A stretch of DNA of 64,000 bases, from contig NC_068363.1 of assembly GCF_020536995.1 (NCBI RefSeq), positions 6,489,598 to 6,553,597 of the forward strand, in the 5' to 3' direction. Each line of letters starts with the position of its first letter. Positions within the stretch are counted from its first letter, which is position 1. Origin of the DNA: Dreissena polymorpha. Lineage: Eukaryota > Mollusca > Bivalvia > Myida > Dreissenidae. The position numbers and the translations under genes are program-made. Shown here one piece after another: positions 58,201-62,833 of this stretch. The notes under the pieces were generated by a model. The model did not search any database. It was given only the letters and a program-made list of their open reading frames with translations, and had not been told where the DNA came from.

Positions 58201-59409
58201 GTCTATTTTTGCTATCAAACTTGCAATGAACAAGTTCTGATATGTCAATCAAGTTTGCAAAAAAAAGACTGATTACTTTTCAGTGGATGATACTATCATC
58301 CGATTGTAAAATTTTGATTAAATGAATTGCGCTCTGGGACAATAGGTTCTAATGCATGAACATATGTGTTGTTCAAGATTAGTCTGTGCTTATCAGGGAC
58401 AACACTGTCGGCTTTCATTGTATTTTTCTTTTAAAGGAAGTCTCTTCTTAGCTAGAATTTAGTTAAGGTGGATAGTGTTGTTCTTGGTTTGGACAGGTAT
58501 GCTGCTTTAAGCAAAAGCTTTTAAACCCAGTTTTCCCAGACAGAGGTTCAAATCCATTGTCAGGGATATATAATCTTTTAGAAGAGGGAACAGCAGGGCT
58601 TGTACCTTGGAATTTCTTTGAACCCAAATCCATTTACCCAGAAAAAGTAATCTCCAAAGCCTCTAGAATTTCATGTTTGAATTTTATTTATGCAAAAAAT
58701 GAAGATTTACCTATTAAACTTTTAAAAGTGCATGTTACCATGGGGATATTTGTAATTTTTATCATCAAAGCCGAAAGGTTGGATTTGGTTCAGCAAAACT
58801 CTTCACTTATATATCTAAATATATATATATACACTTTTTTTTTCCCCTAAAAACAATATTAATCTTTATTGAGTAATAAACAAAATATATATATAGAATA
58901 TTTGGTTAGTACCATTGTGTAAAGTACTGTAGCCTTTCCAATCAATTATGATGGACTTGTTTCAGGGTCAAGAAATGACATCTGTGCTTGGAGAGGCATG
59001 TAAGGGTTTCACAATAATTGTAAGTGCATTTCCTGACATTTTTAGTAGTGCATTAATGATTTTCACAATACTAATACATTATTTTGTATGTTCATCAAAA
59101 TTTAACAAAAAACGTAAATTGCAACAAAGGTATTTGATTATCTGCATTTATTACAAGTGGGCTATCTTGCTTCAATGTTTGGCTGTTCATTTTTGTCTTC
59201 TTTTAGAAGTTATACTTTACCAAACTCTGCAACACCATTGACATCACCTCAGTTTTTCTGAAGTGTTGAACACGCAATGCAGCATTACAAATCTTTTGTT
59301 GCACTCTGTTGATATTAAAGCATTGCAAGTTTATGTTTACAAGTTTCTGACAATGTATAATATTTTGTAGGGAAGAAATATCTTGGGCGCGAACTCCGGA
59401 GCAAAGTGA
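30720..59409 (+). CDS. COQ9: COQ9, ubiquinone biosynthesis lipid-binding protein (nine exons)
   Basis: COQ9 is a mitochondrial TetR-fold protein that binds isoprenoid lipid and works with COQ7 in coenzyme Q synthesis. Exons: 30720-30774, 41810-41876, 45469-45596, 49130-49298, 50634-50718, 54425-54529, 58026-58181, 58966-59019, 59371-59409. All junctions are GT-AG and phase-compatible, giving 285 residues against about 318 in human. The start [18 protein letters not shown] is basic and Ser-rich with no acidic residue, as expected of a mitochondrial presequence. Diagnostic segments are [39 protein letters not shown] and, across the exon 6/7 junction, [18 protein letters not shown]. The end [11 protein letters not shown] matches the family's terminal LKN-LTGLN-type tail. 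Exons 3-8 are firm; exons 1, 2 and 9 are inferred from phase and motif. Introns 2 and 6 hold long exon-edge-derived tandem arrays, and intron 1 contains GLMN. Confidence 0.85.
30775..31983. other. COQ9 intron 1, first part
   Basis: Contains a triple 14-bp repeat GGGAGACATTTGC at 31228-31266. At about 31455-31571 is a segment ending GTTAGTGTCGAGCCCT, whose reverse complement AGGGCTCGACAC resembles a hAT terminus. No exon is seen. Confidence 0.4.
31440..31571 (-). mobile_element. hAT-like terminal fragment
   Basis: On the minus strand it begins AGGGCTCGACACTAACGGTG, a typical hAT-type end, followed by GGTCC/GGACC-rich sequence. No matching opposite end is found nearby, so it is a fragment. Confidence 0.35.
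31984..32496 (+). mobile_element. Helentron-like element, family B copy 1
   Basis: After TTTTTT it starts ATGCTCCCCC with a perfect 5' palindrome CTCCCCCAAAATATTTTGGG and five more bases. Two to three units of about 170 bp follow (TCCGGGCTATTTCT ... CAGTTATGGTCGGATGATTT). Near the end GGGAGCAT inverts the start, then the hairpin CCGTCTCCGACGG and TTTTTTGTT. Confidence 0.8.
32768..34631 (+). mobile_element. Helentron-like element, family C copy 1
   Basis: Starts AGCTCATCTATTTTTTG, forming a 5' hairpin with ATGAGCT. About six units of roughly 165 bp follow (GTTTAGGTCCACTTT ... AGGGGACTGTGCAGGCAAAG). A strongly strand-asymmetric C-rich/T-rich block lies at 33960-34450. Then comes AAAATAGATGAGC, which inverts the first 13 bases, the hairpin CACC...GGTG and CTTGTT. 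Copy 2 lies in COQ9 intron 5. Confidence 0.85.
33960..34450 (+). repeat. C-run/T-run rich block inside family C element
   Basis: Three degenerate units of roughly 150 bp each carry long C and T runs and almost no G. They are separated by AAGATCATCTCACAAATGAC-like segments. Related blocks are at 52040-52370 and 40195-40429. Open frames here are compositional artefacts. Confidence 0.75.
35008..36050 (+). mobile_element. Helentron-like element, family B copy 2
   Basis: Starts ATGCTCCCCCAAAATC after TTCATT. About five units of 170 bp follow (GGAATTCAATGAAACTTTATG ... GAGTTATGGCCCTTTGAAAT). It ends GGGGAGCAT, hairpin CCGTCTCCGACGG, TTTCTTGTT. It is longer than copy 1 by about three units. Confidence 0.85.
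36051..37020. other. COQ9 intron 1 / GLMN upstream region
   Basis: AT-rich, with no repeat end recognised. Ends with a strong pyrimidine tract and acceptor (TTTTTGTTTCTTTCAG, 37005-37020) directly before the GLMN exon. Any GLMN promoter or 5' exon should lie here or further upstream. Confidence 0.4.
37055..38947 (+). CDS. GLMN: Glomulin, inhibitor of cullin-RING ligases
   Basis: Glomulin is a HEAT-like all-helical protein whose C-terminal half grips the RBX1 RING domain and blocks E2 access in cullin-RING ubiquitin ligases. The frame gives 630 residues from ATG 37055 (human about 594), the first ATG after an in-frame stop at 37034-37036. Family matches are clearest toward the C-terminus: [20 protein letters not shown] (human TDLLQNSDRIMASLNLLRYL), the [16 protein letters not shown] segment and [18 protein letters not shown]. 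The N-terminus repeats [15 protein letters not shown] / [15 protein letters not shown], a lineage-specific duplication. Three copies of a GDLRLKA-type heptad occur at about residues 455-475. The coding region is a single exon, unlike the many-exon vertebrate gene, and starts after a splice acceptor at 37020, so a 5' UTR exon lies upstream. It lies inside COQ9 intron 1 in the same orientation. Confidence 0.93.
   Translation: MDPVDNEEHIGMIRERMDPIDNEERMKMIRECVAACDPLGVKKLILEDKLRDESLNWQLLSLLGPAVNEENFNSCPGFVEVCERCMKYLVTVGNPDELVYALLEQADSFDDHVRFQTFLGLTKICILRSPAKRLFLLELSLVTFSDCVAKLEIEGGETEEEVRAAEIDPVTEMAEHAVSAYLDFMATFVELDWKVEVIKETDQEQEHKILVKFLLKVLEHPLSQLDLGVRENHIGMKVKSTARILAEKVMALLKKLNKDLFGLLRDSVSHNDKLSLKLKLRRGDPGLGDELDKQSELGLSCMAYLLLAEDVAEFSLPPLMPWNGIYELCVSFFALMLAKKETAVRRKGVHLFSKLLQTQDGHVLIPYEDLDRPEYYRILGSLFDIMTHCSARDLRQKCVCLVAPFINLFDAKARYQMFIKMFGTLTHSGAVGFCVQLFKDQVDKSFNLGDQRLKAGDLRLKAGDLRLKAALSKYFSGLNLKRIFLLITKLEDKAATDLVEHSDRIISVLNLIRYLALRDPPQTNMSGFWDFIPAIEKDFLKLLYEGLDLTKGHYRLELSALQKGNQSQGAGEEVVDMCVSVAGFTLPPMARGQKVAILQQALRTLDLITGLVVRVEEILAQQRKTMTSLQ
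38394..38461 (+). repeat. GLMN: In-frame 24-bp triplication in GLMN
   Basis: Three near-identical units AGACC(A/T)GAGGCTCAAAGCAGG encode (D)[19 protein letters not shown]. The frame is kept, so the protein simply gains two heptad-like units in a loop between helical repeats. Confidence 0.8.
38870..39210 (+). repeat. Tandem array copying the end of the GLMN coding region
   Basis: The segment from GACCTGATCACCGGTCTGGT through the stop and following bases (38870-38963) is repeated at 38964-39052, 39053-39141 and 39142-39210. The later copies are closer to each other than to the coding copy. They lie downstream of the stop and do not extend the protein. Confidence 0.9.
39266..39271 (+). terminator. 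GLMN polyadenylation signal candidate
   Basis: AATAAA about 320 bp past the GLMN stop, after the tandem copies of the coding end. Confidence 0.5.
39562..40649 (+). mobile_element. Family A element copy 2, interrupted
   Basis: The 5' part (39562 to about 39822) has ATGCCCCCCTTCGAAGAAGG and one and a half tandem units. The 3' part (about 40430-40649) has the last unit, GGGGGGCAT, GGGC...GCCC and TTGTT. Between them are about 340 bp of unrelated DNA and a C-rich block at 40165-40429, which matches the 3' portion of family C (GAATACCACAATGGATTCCA against GACATACCACAATAGACTCC). It is a composite of two families. Confidence 0.7.
40650..41040. repeat. Intronic stretch ending in a 22-bp minisatellite
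   Basis: 40895-41015 holds about five units of AAATCAATGAGTC(C/T)CAGGGAA. The rest is AT-rich intron. Confidence 0.55.
41043..41578. repeat. ~20-bp minisatellite, about 26 units
   Basis: Unit close to ACTGAGCCATGAAATGGTAT, with two-unit and longer higher-order similarity. The apparent reading frames on the minus strand (up to 131 codons) arise from this repeat. Confidence 0.85.
41810..41876 (+). CDS. COQ9: COQ9 exon 2
   Basis: Acceptor TTGTGTTTTAG at 41799-41809, donor GA|GTAAGT at 41877. It codes (V)[19 protein letters not shown] and QA, and leaves two bases that fit exon 3. An alternative acceptor at 41792 would give an exon with its own ATG (41794), but not in phase with exon 1. Its 3' edge is the source of the following tandem array. 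Confidence 0.6.
41830..44615 (+). repeat. Array of ~38 units of 73-74 bp containing the COQ9 exon 2 end and its 5' splice site
   Basis: The first unit is exon 2 itself: ACACATGTGCCAGAAAGCTG then AAAGCCAAGCTGA|GTAAGT. Later units keep the exon end, a consensus donor (GCTGG|GTAAGTTGCC) and about 35 intron bases (ATGTTCAGTGCTTGTTTGCT). Units differ by a few substitutions, often ATG/GTG or AAA/TAA changes. About 38 potential donors stand in a row. Long minus-strand open frames here are periodic artefacts. Confidence 0.9.
45100..45262. mobile_element. MITE (palindromic, AGCATAAAACC-AACAGCC type), copy in intron 2
   Basis: GTGCAAACAGCATAAAA...AACAGCCTG and the inverted CTGTTCAGGTTTTATGCTGT lie close together, preceded by TACCCTTTCCGACTTAGAAG. 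Relatives are at about 49455-49580, 54555-54605 and 60215-60363. Confidence 0.5.
45469..45596 (+). CDS. COQ9: COQ9 exon 3
   Basis: Acceptor GTCTTGCAG, donor GCTGCAG|GTACAC. It encodes an acidic linker followed by [20 protein letters not shown] and TVDTLAA, the first helix of the COQ9 TetR-like domain with the helix-turn-helix-like HGWT motif. Confidence 0.9.
45818..47526 (+). mobile_element. Helentron-like element, family D, with nested DNA transposon
   Basis: After TTTTT it starts ATAGCCCCCACTATAGTAGT, a 5' hairpin with GGGGG. Units of about 150 bp follow (GCAACTTGATATTTGGCATG ... CATGGAGCTGCACATTTTGA ... AAGGTCATCCTTCAAGGTCA). It ends with the perfect hairpin GTGTTTCACAAACAC and ATCTTGTT. 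A second transposon interrupts it at 46250-47107. The 3' inverted copy of the 5' end is not evident in this family. Confidence 0.75.
46250..47107 (-). mobile_element. hAT-like DNA transposon remnant with transposase first exon
   Basis: Inverted ends CAGAGCTCCAGATAAGG and CCTTATCTGGAGCTCTG. The host repeat reads continuously across the gap (GAAGATAGCA|ACTTGAT), with AGCA repeated at both sides. On the minus strand 46497-46865 is open for 122 codons. It contains [20 protein letters not shown] then CEICK, a zinc-finger-like start of a transposase, and runs into a 5' splice site (GAAG|GTATTT). The catalytic part is missing, so it is an internally deleted copy. Confidence 0.7.
47598..47835. mobile_element. 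MITE with GGGGTTTAATGCATGTGCG ends
   Basis: The left GCTCTGTGAAAATGGGGTTT and right AAACCCCCTTTTCACTGAGC parts are inverted copies over about 45 bp, continuing into TAATGCATGTGCG. The interior has CAGATTAGCCTGTGCAG. Diverged relatives are at 58325-58540, 59540-59645 and 49327-49420, all in or near COQ9 introns. Confidence 0.75.
47836..48910. other. COQ9 intron 3, nothing recognised
   Basis: AT-rich intron with faint tandem similarity at 48060-48330 (TGCGACGAGTTTTGGTAGAA / TGCGACCAGTTTTGGCAAAA). No exon. Confidence 0.4.
48911..49117. repeat. Degenerate ~30-bp tandem repeat before COQ9 exon 4
   Basis: Six to seven copies of CACAATCTGTGTGTAATCAA-like units with CCC spacers, ending about 12 bp before the exon 4 acceptor. 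Confidence 0.6.
49130..49298 (+). CDS. COQ9: COQ9 exon 4
   Basis: Acceptor TGTGTTTAG, codes (G)[20 protein letters not shown] and the helix [20 protein letters not shown]. The donor is most likely CTC|GTGAGG at 49299. GG|GTACTC at 49293 is also in phase. If neither is used the frame stops at 49300-49302. Confidence 0.9.
50634..50718 (+). CDS. COQ9: COQ9 exon 5
   Basis: Acceptor TTCTACTTCAG, donor CAG|GTAGGA. Encodes [20 protein letters not shown] and PYIDRWPQ, matching the family segment LRDAVETRLRMLIPYI-HWP. Confidence 0.93.
50849..52534 (+). mobile_element. Helentron-like element, family C copy 2 (COQ9 intron 5)
   Basis: The same ends as copy 1 (AGCTCATCTATTTT; AAAATAGATGAGC; GGTGCTCTTGTT), about six tandem units, and a C/T-run block at 52040-52370. 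Very similar to copy 1 in unit order, so both derive from one source copy. Confidence 0.85.
52585..53679 (+). mobile_element. Helentron-like element, family E, chimeric interior
   Basis: After TTTTT it starts ATACCCCCATTACTGGTAAT, a 5' hairpin with GGGGG. Near the end GAGGGTATA inverts the start, then the perfect hairpin GTCACGTCTGTGAC and GCTCTAGTT. The first internal unit is the family G type (CTTCACCAAACTTGGTCAGA); the following ones are the family F type (GTCCGGGCCATAA ... GACGGTGTGT). Confidence 0.8.
53742..54333 (+). mobile_element. Helentron-like element, family F copy 2
   Basis: After TTTTT it starts AACCAGGTTTTC with a 5' hairpin to CTGGTT. Near the 3' end GAAAACCTGGTT inverts the first 12 bases. 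Terminal CCCTTGTT. Three to four units as in copy 1. Confidence 0.8.
54425..54529 (+). CDS. COQ9: COQ9 exon 6
   Basis: Acceptor TTGTTTCAG, donor GAT|GTAAGT, 35 codons in phase 0: [20 protein letters not shown] then [15 protein letters not shown]. This covers the conserved lipid-binding/COQ7-contact region of the family (human D-MWHYAGDQSTD). Confidence 0.95.
54816..55130 (+). mobile_element. Helentron-like element, family H
   Basis: After TTTATT it starts AGCTCGGCTG with a 5' hairpin to CCGAG. Only one tandem-type unit (AGGTCAAAGGTCAAGGTCACTG) is present. CAGCCGAGC inverts the start, then the perfect stem GCACC...GGTGC and TCTTGTT. At 315 bp it is the clearest minimal example of the shared plan. 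Confidence 0.8.
55313..57880 (+). repeat. Array of ~85 units of 30 bp containing the COQ9 exon 7 splice acceptor and first codons
   Basis: Unit: a pyrimidine stretch, CAG, then TTCAACTGGTACAC, as in CTGTTTCAG|TTCAACTGG. The real exon 7 starts TTTTAG|TTTAATTGGTACAC (FNWYT). From about 55340 to 55935 two monomer types alternate in a 60-bp higher-order unit (TTATCAGTTCAACTGG / TGTCAGTTTAGCTGG). The rest is 30-bp monomers. Because 30 is a multiple of 3, long open frames (up to 215 codons) appear in several frames; they are not genes. Confidence 0.93.
58026..58181 (+). CDS. COQ9: COQ9 exon 7
   Basis: Acceptor GCACTGTTTTAG, donor AAT|GTATGT, 52 codons: [52 protein letters not shown]. The human counterpart is [24 protein letters not shown], so identity is clear. 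Its first 14 bases plus the acceptor are the template of the upstream array. Confidence 0.96.
58966..59019 (+). CDS. COQ9: COQ9 exon 8
   Basis: Acceptor GACTTGTTTCAG, donor ATT|GTAAGT, 18 codons [18 protein letters not shown], matching the last amphipathic helix (human STGEALVQGLMGAA). Confidence 0.88.
59371..59409 (+). CDS. COQ9: COQ9 terminal exon 9
   Basis: Acceptor ATATTTTGTAG, then [12 protein letters not shown] and TGA. Phase 0 matches exon 8, and R-N-I-L-G-x-N resembles the conserved terminal K-N-L-T-G-L-N of animal COQ9. Confidence 0.7.
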   Translation, partial: GRNILGANSGAK

Positions 59410-60790
59410 TCTTTCAACATAGTGTGGTCACAATATTTTGCCCTTTGATCAGAGACTATTTCTGTGTGTAAGACTTGTTCTTATAGCCACTACAATTGAG
59501 GCTAGTTCTGGTAAAAGTTGCCTTACTACATATTTGTGAGGTGTCCTCTCTATGAGCCTGGGCAGTTTGCAGTTTGTGCAGACTGCACAGGCTAATCTGG
59601 GATAATACTTTACACTTATGGTTTTAGCCCAGTTTTCCCAGAACCAAGCTAATTTGAACCTTAGTGTAACGCTGTTGCTTGTTTTAATCTACTGGTACTC
59701 AGTTGTTTTCTATTATGTAACTACATGTACAGATTTGATTATCTCTGTCAATAAATTTGTTATGTTTTTCTTCAGTCTTGAAATCTATGATCCATGCCTC
59801 ATTGTGAAGGTATATGTCATCTTGTAGATCTGACAGACATTATGTTATACAATTATTTACTTACTCTTTGGATAACTAAAATGACTGTCGTATACAGAAT
59901 ACATATGATTATATGTTATTATAGACGTAATTTGCAATTGTTTGATTGTTTATTAAATGAAGGATTAGTACTGAATGCTTTTTGGCGATGTATAAGGTTT
60001 TATAAGCAGTTTTCACACAAAGACGAACAAAATGTTTGGTCTACACCATTCCATGCAACATTAAAGTTTCTTACATGCAATCTTCATATGAGAATAAAAT
60101 TAATACGTCAGTGCAGGCTTGATGTCAAGGACACTTAACCTTTTACCACTTTTTTTATTTATGATTTTTTATGAATTTTTAGTCCCTAAGAAAGTTAAAT
60201 ATAATTAAAGACCTTACTAGATTCAAATTCAATTCCAACCGTACTGATGAGTGGCAAACAGCAAAAAAAACTTTACAGGCTGCGGTTCACTCGCAGGCTG
60301 TTCTGGTTTTATGCTGTTTGCACATAGCCATTTTCACTTTGTTTCTGAGTGGGAAAGGGTTAATGGTAACATGTTTGAGCCTCCATATGTTTGCACGCTT
60401 CGTATTTCCTTAACCTTTTAAAGGGTTGTCATGAAACTTGACTAACATGTTTAGGACATGATAGGATATGCAGAATGCATTAGTCAGCTACGCAGTCACA
60501 CTTGAATATCATAAAAAGTCACAGCATGGGTTATGACTGCCTCGTTTAAAATATTTTATATATGATAAAAAAGAAAATAAAAATTTGCTATTTCTCAAGT
60601 CAACTGTCATTAATGCTATGTTCCCAGCGTGCACACATCTGGTGATCCTCAAGAGACACATTTTTAATTTAATTTAGTTTCATTTGTTCTCATAGTTTCT
60701 TGAAGGATGCTAAAAATATTGAAGCATTATGTAATGATGTAATATTTATTACATATAATGATCTACAAATACACATTGATTAGTACAAGT
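59410..60790. other. COQ9 3' flank with MITE relics
   Basis: Diverged MITE pieces lie at about 59540-59645 (TGCACAGGCTAATCTGGGAT) and 60215-60363 (AACAGCCTG/CAGGCTGTTCTGGTTTTATG, ending GGGAAAGGGTTAA). A 114-codon frame at 59794-60138 has no recognisable domain or splice context. Confidence 0.4.
59750..59755 (+). terminator. COQ9 polyadenylation signal candidate
   Basis: AATAAA about 340 bp after the COQ9 stop; the first canonical signal noticed downstream. Confidence 0.35.
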
Positions 60791-61641
60791 AACAAGGGCT
60801 GTTTGTAAAACATGCATGCCCCCCATATGGACTGTCAGTTGTAGTGGCAGCCATTGTGTGAATACGGTTTTTGTCACTTTGACCTAGTACTTGAAAATCG
60901 ATAAGGGTCATCTGCCAGTGATGATCAATGTGCCTATGAAGTTTCATGATCCTAGGCGTAATTATTCTCGAGTTATCATTAGGAAACCATTTTACTGTTT
61001 TGAGTCACTGTGACCTTGACCTCCGTCCTATTGACCTGAAAATTCATAGGGGTCATCTGCCAGTCATGATCAATGTACCTATAAAGTTTCATTATCCTAG
61101 GCGTAAGCATTCTTGAGTTATCATCCGGAAACCATTTTACTATTTCGAGTCACTGTGACCTTGACCTAGTGACCTGAAAATCAATAGGGGTCATCTGCCA
61201 GTCATGATCAATGTTCCTATTAAGTTTCATGATCCTAGGCGTAAGCATTCTTGAGTTTATATCATCCGGAAATCATTTTACTATTTCGAGTCACTGTGAC
61301 CTTTACCTTTGATCTAGTGACCTGAAAATCAATAGGGGTCATCTGCCAGTCATGGTCAATGTACCTATGAAGTTTCATGATCCTAGGCCTACGCATTCTT
61401 GAGTTATCATCCGGAAACCATTTTACTATTTCGAGTCGATGTGACCTTGACCTTTAACCTAGTGACCTGAAAATCAATGGGGGTTATCTGCCAGTCATGA
61501 TCAATGTATCTATGAAGTTTCATGATCCTAGGCCTAAGCATTCTTGAGTTATCATCCAGAAACCATCTGGTGGACGGACTGACCGACCGACGGACCGACA
61601 TGTGCAAAACAATATACCCCCTCGTCTTCGAAGGGGTGCAT
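60791..61641 (-). mobile_element. Helentron-like element, family A copy 3, minus strand
   Basis: The plus strand reads AACAAGGGCTGTTTGTAAAA, ATGCCCCCCAT, then four to five units of about 145 bp in reverse, and ends CGAAGGGGTGCAT followed by AAATA. This is exactly the family A plan inverted. The 5' hairpin is partly decayed. Confidence 0.82.
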
Positions 61642-61916
61642 AAATATAATAATGTTTCTGTGTGACAAAAATATAACTGCTGTATAACACCATTTAAACT
61701 TAAACCATCTAGACAATAAAAACAACAAAGTACACATGGACTGTACACAAGATCACATTTCACACTTAAACCATCAGTTTTCAAACAGTCATCCTGAGGT
61801 GCAAGGACCATACATAATCAGAATCCAGCTCTGCAAAGTTTAAAATGAATACAAATTTAGATTGTTACATTACATGTAAAGGGTAAAATGTTTATCGACT
61901 TTACTTTTCGTTTTTT

Positions 61917-62192
61917 ATGCCCCTGGTAGGATGGCATATAGCAGTTGCACCGTCCGTCTGTCTGACCATCACACTTTTGCGTTTAGGTTTCGAAAAATGC
62001 TCATAACTTCTATGTCCATTCAGATGTAACCTTCATATTTGGTAGGCATGTGTATATGGACAAGGCCCTTCCATACGCATACAAATTTTGACCTTGACCT
62101 TAGGGTCCGCGTTTAGGTTTCACAATCTGGGTTTAGGTTTCGAAAAAGCATTTTTCGGGGGAATATGTCTTCCTATGGAGACAGGTCTTGTT
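61917..62192 (+). mobile_element. Helentron-like element, family I
   Basis: After TTTTTT it starts ATGCCCCTGGTAGGATGGCA with the 5' hairpin ATGCC...GGCAT. The interior has CATAACTTCTATGTCCATTC and GACCTTGACCTTAGGGTC. It ends with stem GTCT...AGAC and AGGTCTTGTT. Confidence 0.7.
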
Positions 62193-62594
62193 TTATTAAA
62201 AATAATACTTTTGTGTACACGTAACTTCATGGATTTCTGATTTTGGAGAAACAAATTGAGGAATTTGCATCAGTCATTTAAAATTGTTTTTTTGTTAAAT
62301 TAGTGGAGAGGGTATTCCATGAAATCAAAGAATATTAATGTCCCACATATAATATAATTTTACAGTAATTAAGAACACTTGAAAATCATAACAATTCACT
62401 TAAGAGTTATTTGATAATTACAATGTGCATTACAAAAAATGTCTTTTCTCCCCTGATAATTTGCATTTAAGACACTAAAAGATTCAAGTCCTCTTTGGTA
62501 AAAACAGCATTGTCCTAGACACTGGTGGCCAGAGATGCGCTGCTGGATTTCTGGTCAAATGTGCATGTTTGGACATACAGAACACTTTAAGATC

Positions 62595-62833
62595 AACAGG
62601 ATTTCATCTGCTTGTCCTCATTAGATCACCAGGATTTTATCTGCTTGTTTAATTAGGTCACTAGGATTTTATCTGATTGTCTAATTAGGTCACCAGGATT
62701 TTATCCGCTTGTCTAATTAGGTCACCAGGAATTTATCTGCTTGTCAAATTAGGTCACCAGGATTTTATCTGCTTGTCAAATTAGGTCACTAGCAGTTTAT
62801 CTGCTTGGCCAATTAGGTCACCAGGATTGTATC
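62595..62833 (+). repeat. ~31-bp minisatellite, about eight units
   Basis: Unit AGGTCACCAGGATTTTATCT followed by GCTTGTCTAATT; units differ by few substitutions. Confidence 0.85.

Noticed and set aside
59794-60138. 114-codon frame after COQ9 as a separate gene
   Set aside because: No recognisable domain and no promoter or splice context; the composition is that of surrounding AT-rich DNA.
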